Both the position numbers and the translations under genes were made by a program. From positions 3,115,501-3,179,500 of the forward strand of contig NZ_AP019368.1 of the NCBI RefSeq assembly GCF_004295685.1: a stretch of 64,000 nucleotides of DNA, read 5' to 3'. This stretch comes from Fluviispira sanaruensis. GTDB lineage: Bacteria > Bdellovibrionota_B > Oligoflexia > Silvanigrellales > Silvanigrellaceae. This document shows positions 34,339 to 42,938 of this stretch, piece after piece (the stretch's first letter is position 1; the number at the start of each line of letters is the position of its first letter). The notes below the pieces were generated by a model. The model had not been told where the DNA came from, did no database searches, and saw nothing but the letters and a program-made list of their open reading frames with translations.

Positions 34339-35331
34339 TCAATAATATTCTTTTATAATTTCATTCATAAAATGTATTGCACTTTTATTTTTACTCTTCT
34401 TCATAAAAGACTTTAGTTCTGAAACAAAGTAATCTATCGTCTGCCTTTTTCCATGATACCAAGCATAACTTATACTATTAATATTTCCACCTGTTTCATG
34501 AACTGCGAGTAAAAACTGTTCTCGAATAAAATCATATCTTACTTCATTTTCTCCAAATAAATTACAAAAATTTTCAAGAGTCTTGTCCAATTTATCTTTT
34601 GGAATGATTGTAAAAACTTTTCTATTCTCTAATAATTTATTATTAATAATCAAGCCCAATAATAGATTTGTTATAAATTTTGCCTTTTCTCTCAAAAAAA
34701 TATCCTTGTCATAAATACTTGAATAAAACTCTTTTGGAAAAATATTATTCGAGTCAATAAATTCATTATTATAAGTTCCATAAAAAATTTTATTTCCGCC
34801 AGTATTCTTCACCAAAGTTCCCGCGTTATCCCGAGTACGCATATATCCTGCAATTATTAACGCTCGGATAAAATGAATCGTGAGAAATCCTTTTTTACTT
34901 AATTTTATTTTAAAATTTTCGATTTTTTTCTTATCAACAAAGCCATTATTTAAAAAAATAATGGTTATTATTTTCTCACCTGCTACTCCCTTTAATATCT
35001 TTAATATATATACAAAAACATTTTCCGCATTCTCTGGTGGTAACGTGACATAAAAATAAATATTTAAACTTTTTATTTTGGAAAAAATATTTTGTGGATT
35101 TTCATTTAGCAGCACTGCTTGCAAATCTGATTGAAATTGCCTCCCATCGACATATTCAATTGTGAGAGGAAGAACAGTCCGTGATTTGTTCATGATATAA
35201 AGTGAATCTTGAGGATACACGATTTTGAGAGTGTGGGCTAAAAATAACCCAACCGCACCTGCGCCAATGACAAATCGACAAATTGAATTATGCGAATTTA
35301 CAATTTCTAGCCTTTCAGTCCTCGAAAGCAC
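34339..35331 (-). CDS. NAD(P)-binding protein, ketopantoate reductase (PanE/ApbA)-like
   Basis: The 330-residue protein starts at GTG 35331 behind AGGAG. Residues 18-40 give a Rossmann motif (CRFVIGAGAVGLFLAHTL) in the GAGAVG form of ketopantoate reductases. The C-terminal half is helical, as in PanE, but typical lysine and serine motifs are blurred and it is longer than normal (about 300). NADPH-dependent reduction of a 2-keto acid is plausible but unproven. It is divergent from prmA and close to the rhomboid gene. Confidence 0.6.
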   Translation of the reverse strand: MLSRTERLEIVNSHNSICRFVIGAGAVGLFLAHTLKIVYPQDSLYIMNKSRTVLPLTIEYVDGRQFQSDLQAVLLNENPQNIFSKIKSLNIYFYVTLPPENAENVFVYILKILKGVAGEKIITIIFLNNGFVDKKKIENFKIKLSKKGFLTIHFIRALIIAGYMRTRDNAGTLVKNTGGNKIFYGTYNNEFIDSNNIFPKEFYSSIYDKDIFLREKAKFITNLLLGLIINNKLLENRKVFTIIPKDKLDKTLENFCNLFGENEVRYDFIREQFLLAVHETGGNINSISYAWYHGKRQTIDYFVSELKSFMKKSKNKSAIHFMNEIIKEYY

Positions 35332-35515
35332 TTCAATTCTCCTACAAAACAGAGTATGGCAGACTCTGATATTGATGAGGGATACGAATAATCTGCACTC
35401 AAGAGCTATAACACAAAATTTCGCAAAGAATGGCTCACTTGTTCATACTTCTCAAGCGAAGATCAGATCGCGTATAGATACTCTTATCAAACCAAATGAA
35501 AGGCCGTAGATCTCA

Positions 35516-36442
35516 ATGACTCAAAAAAACGATATTTGCTATGAATTAAAAATAAATATCAGTGAAGAAAATAAAGATATCCTTGCAGAATTGTTTGCTG
35601 AACTCGATATTCACGATTTTGTCTTAGGGACATTAGAATGCGATGTCGAAGCAGAATACAATCCTCAAGATCCCAAACACGATTACTATACTGAATTAGC
35701 TCATAACATCCCTGTTATTTTATATAACAACGATAAAGAGTATTTGCTCTCTATTCAAAGCGCCTTAAAACATCTATTTCCCAAAGTGAATATTCCTTTC
35801 GACGAAACGACTTTTACGATTCAAGAATTGGCTGATCAGGACTGGAAAGAAAGCTGGAAAGCATCTTTCCGTCCTATTTTTGTGAAGGATATATTTGCTA
35901 TCATTCCTCCCTGGGAACAAAGTAAAAGTTTTACGCAAAAACACAAAATTGTCATTGATCCAGGCATGGCTTTTGGCACAGGACAACATGAGACAACGCG
36001 ATTGTGTTTAGAAACGATGCTCAATTATACAATTCCAAAAAAGGTTTTAGATGTTGGGACAGGCAGCGGAATTTTGGCCATTGCGGCCCAGAAATTAGGG
36101 GCTGAATTTATAATTGCCAATGATCTCGATCCCGATTGCATGCGCATTGCTGAAGAAAATGCTCAAACAAACAATGCAGCTGGAATCCAATTTACCAACA
36201 TACCTATTGAAGATATAAAAGAAACCGATTTTGCATTGATTATTGCCAACATTCAAAGCAGACCTTTAAAAGCTATAATGCCCTCTATTAGGGAGCATAT
36301 CGCTGATAAAGGAATTGTTATTTTATCTGGTATACTTGTTTCTGAGAGAAAGGACTTTCTCGCTTTTCTTGCAGAGAAAAAAATGAACTTCCTCGCAACC
36401 CACACAATGGGCGATTGGTGCTCGATTGTTTGCACTAAATAA
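35516..36442 (+). CDS. prmA: ribosomal protein L11 methyltransferase
   Basis: PrmA trimethylates several lysines and the N-terminus of L11. The 308-residue protein has an N-terminal substrate-recognition domain, the linker QDWKESWKASFRPIFV, DPGMAFGTGQHETTRLCLE, and the SAM motif LDVGTGSGILAIAAQKLGA, followed by ANIQSRPLKA in place of the usual ANILAGPL. Length is normal. It may be cotranscribed with the flavoprotein gene 50 bases downstream. Confidence 0.94.
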   Translation: MTQKNDICYELKINISEENKDILAELFAELDIHDFVLGTLECDVEAEYNPQDPKHDYYTELAHNIPVILYNNDKEYLLSIQSALKHLFPKVNIPFDETTFTIQELADQDWKESWKASFRPIFVKDIFAIIPPWEQSKSFTQKHKIVIDPGMAFGTGQHETTRLCLETMLNYTIPKKVLDVGTGSGILAIAAQKLGAEFIIANDLDPDCMRIAEENAQTNNAAGIQFTNIPIEDIKETDFALIIANIQSRPLKAIMPSIREHIADKGIVILSGILVSERKDFLAFLAEKKMNFLATHTMGDWCSIVCTK

Positions 36443-36491
36443 CTGCGTTCACAGACGATGATTTTTCGTCACACAAAATAGGAAAACAGAA

Positions 36492-37703
36492 ATGTCCGAT
36501 TATCAATTCGATGTCGCCCTCATTGGTTCTGGTCCCTATGCTTGTTTCACCGCACTTTTATTAGCTGAACAAAATATGTCGGTGGGGCTGATTATTCCCG
36601 AAAATTCACAACCATTTGATTCCTTCTTATCTTCACTCAGTGCCTGTTGGCCAACTCTGAATGACCCACCCACTCGGGCGGACGTGGCACATGGGCACGA
36701 TGTTGCTCTGTATCTCAATGATTTTTGCAGCAAAGGCGTTCACTTTTTTCAAGATAAACTGCTTCCTTTAGTGGGTGACAGTGACAATTGGCTTGCAAGT
36801 AAATGCCTGAGGATTGGTTTAAAAGATTTTGAAAAAGAAGAGCTTGTCACAGCCCAAAAACTTGGTTTCTCTCTGCAGAAAACTGCTCAGGATGGTGTCT
36901 ATCTTGAAAATGAAAAAGCACTGTTATGCATAGATAAAATATTATTGCAAAAAAATATAATTAATGCATTAAATAAATTAAAAGTGACGGTGATTTCTTC
37001 AAAAGCTATAAACTTAAAAGAGACTCAAAACAAATGCTTTATTGAACTCAATAATAAAAAAACAATTGAGAGCGAAGTTGTTGTTCTAGGAAATGGCTTA
37101 GATATTGCAAAATTAATTGCTAAATTTGAAAAATATCTTATTCCCATGAGCGATTGTTTATACGAATATGAAGCACAGACGGATAAAAAAATTCAGATCG
37201 AACCCCTTTCTTTTCGTGCTTCCAATGGGCATATTTGCGGAACATTTATTCAAGATGAAAATAAAGTTACTTTAAGAATATCCGGGCCAAGATTTTTACT
37301 TCCAGGAGCAGGGGCGGGCGTTAACTTAACAGAGACTAAAATTCCTGATAAAACTTTTATAAATGTTGAAAAGTTCCAACAGGAAATTGTCTTTCCTATT
37401 TTTGCAAAAGAACTTAAATATGCTTCTCTTAATGATTTTACAAATACTTTTAAATTTAACTTAGCAACAATAAAAATATTAGCTGATTGTTACCCCTGCG
37501 ATGAACTTCCTTTACTGGGAGAATATGGAAAATTGGGTCGTGTGCTGGGCAACACGGGCTGGCTTGCCACAGGATTTCCTGCTGGAGCATGGGCTGCGAA
37601 AATAACAACCGATCTTATTTTAAATGAGAAAAGCCCTGACCTACATCCAAGACTGCGCCCCCGCAGATTGCAGACAGCATTTATAAAAAAACATGAAGAT
37701 TAG
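36492..37703 (+). CDS. FAD-dependent oxidoreductase (DAO-like)
   Basis: The 403-residue protein has the FAD motif VALIGSGPYACFTALLLAEQ at residues 8-27, an ending LGNTGWLATGFPAGAWAAKI that fits the FAD-contacting C-terminal segment of glycine/D-amino acid oxidase-type proteins, and a central substrate domain. GGAAAACAGAA precedes the ATG. The substrate cannot be told. Its last 24 codons (PDLHPRLRPRRLQTAF and on) are partly repeated as a decayed copy at 40997-41068. Confidence 0.8.
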   Translation: MSDYQFDVALIGSGPYACFTALLLAEQNMSVGLIIPENSQPFDSFLSSLSACWPTLNDPPTRADVAHGHDVALYLNDFCSKGVHFFQDKLLPLVGDSDNWLASKCLRIGLKDFEKEELVTAQKLGFSLQKTAQDGVYLENEKALLCIDKILLQKNIINALNKLKVTVISSKAINLKETQNKCFIELNNKKTIESEVVVLGNGLDIAKLIAKFEKYLIPMSDCLYEYEAQTDKKIQIEPLSFRASNGHICGTFIQDENKVTLRISGPRFLLPGAGAGVNLTETKIPDKTFINVEKFQQEIVFPIFAKELKYASLNDFTNTFKFNLATIKILADCYPCDELPLLGEYGKLGRVLGNTGWLATGFPAGAWAAKITTDLILNEKSPDLHPRLRPRRLQTAFIKKHED

Positions 37704-37848
37704 TGCTTTCATTACTCATACCTATATTTGTTTTTTTAACTTCCCATATTATTTTCAATGAAGAAGAGGGTTCTCTAAAATTATTGCTACCATTTTAATC
37801 TTAATAGGTGTTTATATACTTGTTTTTGGAGTAAAGAAAAAAAAGTAG
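37703..37848 (+). pseudogene. frameshifted 3' remnant of an EamA/DMT-type permease gene
   Basis: Directly after the flavoprotein stop, one frame reads LSLLIPIFVFLTSHIIFNEE and then a neighbouring frame reads KIIATILILIGVYILVFG with a lysine tail and stop. Joined, they look like the last two membrane helices of a DMT/EamA transporter (SLIPVFALL...GEKL...IIGAILILIGVYL type). The frame breaks near 37770 and the rest of the gene is missing. The fragment suggests a deletion or rearrangement here. Confidence 0.55.
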
Positions 37849-37999
37849 AAATTTTTAAACCCAAGTATTTATTCATAATGATATATATATTTTATATAAG
37901 AGCTAAAGATCGACGTTTTTTTTTTGCGCAGCATTAGCGCCATAAAATTAAGAAATTCTTTACGCATAAATATCTTAAAATATATGATAAAAATTGATT

Positions 38000-38947
38000 T
38001 TAAAGTTTAAATATAAAAATATCATTATAATATTTATCGTTACTCCGCTTTAACTGTATAGAGTAAAATGTTTTTTGATAATTCCTTGAATTACATTTCA
38101 ATAACAAAAACTTATTATACTCAGAGCATGCATCAAAAATATATTTCGAAGCTTTTATATATGGGTAAACTAAGGTATCATTATCAATTATATTTATAAA
38201 ATTCACATCAAACTTTTTTGTATTTGAAATAAACTTAAAAGTGAACTCCGTTTCATTTAAGATATTTTGGCTTGTTATAGTTAAGTTATTAATTAAATTA
38301 TATATTAAATCTGGACTTATTGAAATAAAATCATTTTGCATAGAATCTAACCAATTTTTAAGTAGTTTAGCCGAGTCTAAATTTAATTTTTGAGTTATAG
38401 ATTTAAATGTTTTATCCAAGATATTTCCATACCTAACATCATATGAAACATTTTGCAATTTATAACTTAAATACTCATTCAAACCTAAGCTTATGTATAA
38501 AGGATCATTTAATAAAGGAGACTTGCGACAATTTTCAGAATTATCGTTTGTGTATTTATTAAAAGAATCTGACAGATATTGTATTTGCGTATTCGTTAAA
38601 TTTTTAAAATCAGTATTACTGAAATAAGCCATAAGTGGAATTCTGTTTCCATTATCTAAACTGTTAAACCAGTCTGTAAAGCAACCAGTGGTAGTTTCAT
38701 AGCTATTTTTTTTAATATCAAAATAAAGATTTAAATTCTCATATCTTAAATTTTTGTCTAGAGTTTTAGTCTTTGATAACAACCATGAATTAATAATTTC
38801 AATTTCATTACTAGAAAAACTACTTTCTGTTGGGCTAAATGTAAATATCCCTATTTCTTTTTGTAAAAATGTTCCTTTGATACTTTCTATTTGTGCTGAA
38901 GCAAAATGTCCATAGAGCAATGAAAGTAATACCAATATTTTTTTCAT
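38000..38947 (-). CDS. secreted protein, unknown
   Basis: The 315-residue protein has a signal peptide (ILVLLSLLYGHFASA) and an Asn/Ser/Lys/Tyr-rich mature part without repeats or membrane segments. Four cysteines (GCFTD, ENCRKS, DACSEY, LKCNSR) may form disulfides. GGAG precedes the ATG. It follows the 565-residue secreted protein by about 80 bases on the same strand, so both may be one transcript. No family is recognised. The two genes lie in a segment flanked by gene remnants, suggesting recent gain. Confidence 0.68.
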   Translation of the reverse strand: MKKILVLLSLLYGHFASAQIESIKGTFLQKEIGIFTFSPTESSFSSNEIEIINSWLLSKTKTLDKNLRYENLNLYFDIKKNSYETTTGCFTDWFNSLDNGNRIPLMAYFSNTDFKNLTNTQIQYLSDSFNKYTNDNSENCRKSPLLNDPLYISLGLNEYLSYKLQNVSYDVRYGNILDKTFKSITQKLNLDSAKLLKNWLDSMQNDFISISPDLIYNLINNLTITSQNILNETEFTFKFISNTKKFDVNFINIIDNDTLVYPYIKASKYIFDACSEYNKFLLLKCNSRNYQKTFYSIQLKRSNDKYYNDIFIFKL

Positions 38948-39031
38948 AATCTCCTCAAATATAAATAGATAAAAATGAATATTATTTCATTTTTATCTTA
39001 AGTTCATTTACTTATTTTTTTTTCTTAAGTC

Positions 39032-40729
39032 TTAGAAACTACCTGGTAAAATATCACCATTTTGATCCACTGGAGCTCTTTCGTTTCTTCTTTCACCACA
39101 TTGAATCGCGTCAGACATGCCTGAGCAAACAGTAGATTTTGCCGCTTGTTGTGTTGCGTCGGTTAATGGAACTGCTTCGCGTTGTTGTTCTGGAGTACAA
39201 GTTTTGTATGCTTTAATTTTTGTATTCCACACATAACAGATGTCTGCTGCAATAGGAATTTCTGCTTTTGTACTTCCATTTTCAATGATTTCTTTATAAA
39301 TTTTTACATTTGATAGCATATTAACATTTTGAATATTTGTATGCCAATAAAAATTGGAAGCCGCTGAAAATGCGCTGACAAATGCTCCACCCCATCCACT
39401 TCTCGTAAAGGCTGCAAAAACATTTTGAAACCCTGAATTCGCTCCTGAATGCCTATTATTTTGCACATCTCTTTGAACGGATTCCCAATAAGCTTTCTTA
39501 TCTTCTGCTGCAAGAAGAGTTTTCTTAATTTGTAAACTTGTTAGCTCCGCATCTAACGCTTTTAGAACCCCATATGACGCTGAATTTATATCGCCACTGA
39601 TAAGATTCATTTTACAGCCACCCGTACTCGTATCTGTTCCGTCCATATTCATAGTGATGTCATTGTTATAAACCACAAGTCCATCTCGAACATCTGCTCT
39701 ACCTTTTAAAGACCATCCTGTACTAAAGTCACAATTCAAGATCGCATGAAATGGTTCTAGTTTGAGCGAAGTTGTTGCATTTAATGAAACTGGTAATATA
39801 AATGGACCATTTCTTCTTGCAAATGCCAAAGAACCAGCGACTGTTAAATCAAAATTTATAGTTGAGCCTGTGAAATTTCCTCCTCCTCCCATTTTTAGAT
39901 AGAGAGGAGTTCCGTTAGCTAGAGTTTTTTTCCCAGTAGAGTCATAAACCAATTCAGTCAGAGGTCTAAAAGTAATTTTATCGACTGGTAATAACGATAT
40001 TTTTATATTTGGAGCATATTTTGTTTTATAAATCCTAATATAATTTATTTCATCACTGGAAAATCCAGCAATAATATTTGAAGTTAAAGAACCTCCATTC
40101 GAAGAAACTATCTGAGCTGTTGTTTCACGAATTCTATAATTTGTTGTCTCGATTGGTTCATTATCTGGGAGATTAAACGGAAAGCCTGCATATGAAAATA
40201 AATCAGATATTTTATTATTCAATGTTTTAACGAGTCCAACTGGTAATAAACTCGTATACTGATTATTTTTAATATTAATTGTATTTAGCTTATCTTCTGC
40301 CTCTTTCAAGTAAACTTTAAATCTATCAATTTTATCTTGATTATTTTCTCGTTTTGCTGCATCTAGTGCTAATTGCCACTGATCTCTTGAATTTAATGCC
40401 GTAAAGTATTCATCAACAATAATGCTACTTTTTTTGTCTGATATTTCTTTTATTTGTGAATAGCTTGAAACAGATTCTACATTATTTGTATAGGAAAGTG
40501 AGCCGTCTTCATAGTTAACCGCTTTAAATTTTGGAACATAATAATATTGATTTGGATCGCTTGAATCTTGATGAACCGAGAGACCTACTATAAAATTTAT
40601 TGCCAATTTATCAGTCTCATCCATTTTTATATTTGTTGGCAATGGTAGTGAGGTTGTTTCAAACTTTGGTATTGCAAAAGACAAAGTCGGTATCAAAGCA
40701 AATATAGAACAAAACGTATAAAGCTTCAT
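39032..40729 (-). CDS. large secreted protein, unknown
   Basis: The 565-residue protein has a signal peptide (LYTFCSIFALIPTLSFA). A lysine-rich helical stretch (about 115-155, LALDAAKRENNQDKIDRFKV) is followed by a Ser/Thr/Asn-rich beta-like part with KMGGGGNFTGSTINFDLTVAG (around 275-300) and a C-terminal region with five or more cysteines (CYVWN, KTCTPEQ, STVCSG, IQCGERR). It may be a beta-rich surface or pore-forming-like protein, but no family is recognised. AGGAG lies before the ATG. It is first in a two-gene unit with the protein at 38000. Confidence 0.68.
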   Translation of the reverse strand: MKLYTFCSIFALIPTLSFAIPKFETTSLPLPTNIKMDETDKLAINFIVGLSVHQDSSDPNQYYYVPKFKAVNYEDGSLSYTNNVESVSSYSQIKEISDKKSSIIVDEYFTALNSRDQWQLALDAAKRENNQDKIDRFKVYLKEAEDKLNTINIKNNQYTSLLPVGLVKTLNNKISDLFSYAGFPFNLPDNEPIETTNYRIRETTAQIVSSNGGSLTSNIIAGFSSDEINYIRIYKTKYAPNIKISLLPVDKITFRPLTELVYDSTGKKTLANGTPLYLKMGGGGNFTGSTINFDLTVAGSLAFARRNGPFILPVSLNATTSLKLEPFHAILNCDFSTGWSLKGRADVRDGLVVYNNDITMNMDGTDTSTGGCKMNLISGDINSASYGVLKALDAELTSLQIKKTLLAAEDKKAYWESVQRDVQNNRHSGANSGFQNVFAAFTRSGWGGAFVSAFSAASNFYWHTNIQNVNMLSNVKIYKEIIENGSTKAEIPIAADICYVWNTKIKAYKTCTPEQQREAVPLTDATQQAAKSTVCSGMSDAIQCGERRNERAPVDQNGDILPGSF

Positions 40730-41327
40730 TCGGCTCTCCTATAAATTTTTAAAATAAAACTGTGAATAGATCATGCTAATATTGAAACAAAATTTGTCAA
40801 CTAAAAGGATATGATTTATATAAATAAAATTTGGAAAAAATATTTAATAATTCATATAATTTTTTTTATTTAATTTTTAATATTTAAAAATTTATTGTTA
40901 ATTTATCAATAAATATATACTAGAATAGTTTTAGATAAAAGTAATTGAACAATACTTGAAATAAAATCTTTTGCACTTGAATGTGCATGAAAAAAACCTG
41001 ACCTACACCCAAGACTGTGCCCAGACAGAACGGAGCCTGCATTTATCAAAAGGCAAAAAGATACTTAAAAAATTAAATATATTTGTAATATTTAAAAATT
41101 TTCAGTTCTTTCTAAAATAAAAAATTTTTTAAATCTTTTTTCTTAAAAATATTTAAAGATTATGTGCAATATATTTATCCATAACCAGAATTTTTTCTTC
41201 GTGAAATAAGAGAAAAATTACAAATAAAAAAATTAGTGCTAAAACGAAATTAATAGTATGTGTTGGGCAGTAACAACTCTCTCATATTTTGCAACAGCTC
41301 ACGAGGACGCAGAGGAATGAACCAACT
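40730..41327. other. intergenic region with a decayed gene end
   Basis: About 600 bases between the secreted-protein gene and the first binding protein. Apart from the short remnant at 40997-41068 it is AT-rich without genes. Promoters for both flanking transcripts should be here; AGAGGA before 41328 is the likely ribosome-binding site for the binding protein. Confidence 0.5.
40997..41068 (+). pseudogene. decayed second copy of the flavoprotein 3' end
   Basis: A frame here reads PDLHPRLCPDRTEPAFIKRQ, then KDT and a stop. It matches the C-terminus of the flavoprotein at 36492-37703 (PDLHPRLRPRRLQTAFIKKH then ED and stop) at both protein and DNA level, over roughly 70 bases, while the sequence upstream has an in-frame stop. 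So a partial duplication of that gene end lies about 3.3 kb away, on the far side of the two secreted-protein genes. Confidence 0.75.
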
Positions 41328-42938
41328 ATGAAGATTATAAAAAAACATTATATATTAATTTCTTTTGTTTTTTTAGCTCTGATTTTTTTCATTGTAAAAG
41401 CAAATATAAGCAATAGCAACCGAGAAATATTGACTATAAATATGTGCGGAGCGCCCTCTATTCCATGGCTTGACAACGAGACTCCAGTCCATGTGCTTGA
41501 GACTTTTGTCGAGGCTGTGCACGGCAATCTTATCCCTTTTGGTGATTTTAACATGGAAAATGCCGTCAATCAAAATACTTTAATGAGTGGTTCTTTTTGT
41601 ACTGAAAAAACCTGTTATGCCAACGTCAAAAAGGGTATTTACTTTCACAATGGGCGTGAAGTTTCAGCTTATGACGTAGAGTTTTCGTTGATTAAAAATC
41701 TTTTTGCAAAAGCAGAAAATTCATTCACCCACGCTTTGTTAGAAGACTTAGAAGGCTTAGAAGATGCAAATGGAAATCAAATGAGTGCTTTGAAACGACA
41801 AGAGCCTGTGCAGAAAAATAACATACTGTACCCGACAGGACTGTTAAAAAGCATTGAGGTAATAGATAATTACAATATAAAATTTCATCTTAAGCGCAAG
41901 AATAAGTTTTTTTTCCAAAGAATATCATCTGCGCGTTTGCCCATAGTGCCGATTGAAGAATTGACTGACGACTATAAAAAGTGGAAAAAATACCCAGTTG
42001 GTTTTGGTAAATATAAAGTTGTCAATGCTAATATCACCAACCACGAGTATTTTTTAAAAAAGGTCAATCCTAATGAAAATATACCAAGCAATATAAAGTT
42101 ATTTTACAGTGACAATGACATTGGCGACATAAAAATGCTCTTGGGTGGGACGCAACGCGGCGCTCAAGCAAATGATAAAGTCATTATTTTTCCAAATATA
42201 TACTCCAATGGCGGCTTTCTTTTTAATTATCAAACAAAACTAGGGCAGGATCCAAACTTCCGCAAAGCCATTTCTCTTTCTTTAGACAGGGAAAAAATAG
42301 CTGCAAAGGGAATACATAAGGAACTTATTCCGGAAGATCAAATGTTACCCAATTTCGGTTGGCAAAAGAATTACCGCGCAGATATTCCTGTCCAGCAACA
42401 AGATCTTGCGCAAGCAAAGGAATTACTAAATAAAGTACCACATGAATTGTGGCAAAATAAAGTCTTAACAATCCCAAGCTATTGGGAAGATGTAAAGGAT
42501 ATAAATACTCTGCCATATATTCAAGAGATCAAAGCGGAATTAACAGATTTGGGATTGAAGGTTGAATTTCAAAGCAATGTGGAAGGCTATGATAAATTCA
42601 AGGATGGTGATGAAAATGTTCTCTGGTTCACAGGTTTTGCTTTTACCAGTGATGACCCTAACAAAAGTTTTGCCAACTTCCGCAATGGCTCTTACTTTGC
42701 CCATGAGTTCCCAAAGGATCCTGAATACGAAAGACTTTTTCAAGAGTCCTCAGCCAATTCTTCGAAAATTTCCGAACCAACTAAAAAATTGAGCGAGTAT
42801 TTCACAAAAAATAATATTATGGTTATTTTATTTAACCAGAGAGTTTCCTATGCCTACGATAGTAAAAAAATAGCTTCCCTTGGCGAACAGTACAGTGGTA
42901 TCAAGTTTGAAATTTGGAAGGTGAAGATGAATGATTAG
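41328..42938 (+). CDS. peptide/oligopeptide-binding protein of SBP family 5 (copy 1)
   Basis: The 536-residue protein has an N-terminal hydrophobic segment (ILISFVFLALIFFIV) with no lipobox, so it is either exported by a signal peptide or held by an anchor. The mature part has family 5 blocks: KKGIYFHNGREVSAYDVEFSL, the FGKYKV turn, FNYQTK and PNFRKAISLSLDREKIA. The start is ATG 41328 rather than the TTG at 41289, which lacks a site. No permease or ATPase gene is near; the next genes are a paralogue and a histidine kinase. Confidence 0.86.
   Translation: MKIIKKHYILISFVFLALIFFIVKANISNSNREILTINMCGAPSIPWLDNETPVHVLETFVEAVHGNLIPFGDFNMENAVNQNTLMSGSFCTEKTCYANVKKGIYFHNGREVSAYDVEFSLIKNLFAKAENSFTHALLEDLEGLEDANGNQMSALKRQEPVQKNNILYPTGLLKSIEVIDNYNIKFHLKRKNKFFFQRISSARLPIVPIEELTDDYKKWKKYPVGFGKYKVVNANITNHEYFLKKVNPNENIPSNIKLFYSDNDIGDIKMLLGGTQRGAQANDKVIIFPNIYSNGGFLFNYQTKLGQDPNFRKAISLSLDREKIAAKGIHKELIPEDQMLPNFGWQKNYRADIPVQQQDLAQAKELLNKVPHELWQNKVLTIPSYWEDVKDINTLPYIQEIKAELTDLGLKVEFQSNVEGYDKFKDGDENVLWFTGFAFTSDDPNKSFANFRNGSYFAHEFPKDPEYERLFQESSANSSKISEPTKKLSEYFTKNNIMVILFNQRVSYAYDSKKIASLGEQYSGIKFEIWKVKMND

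Noticed and set aside
34339-35331. NAD(P)-binding protein as the missing SbnB dehydrogenase
   Set aside because: The GAGAVG motif at the very N-terminus and overall layout resemble ketopantoate reductase; SbnB belongs to the ornithine cyclodeaminase family with a central NAD domain.
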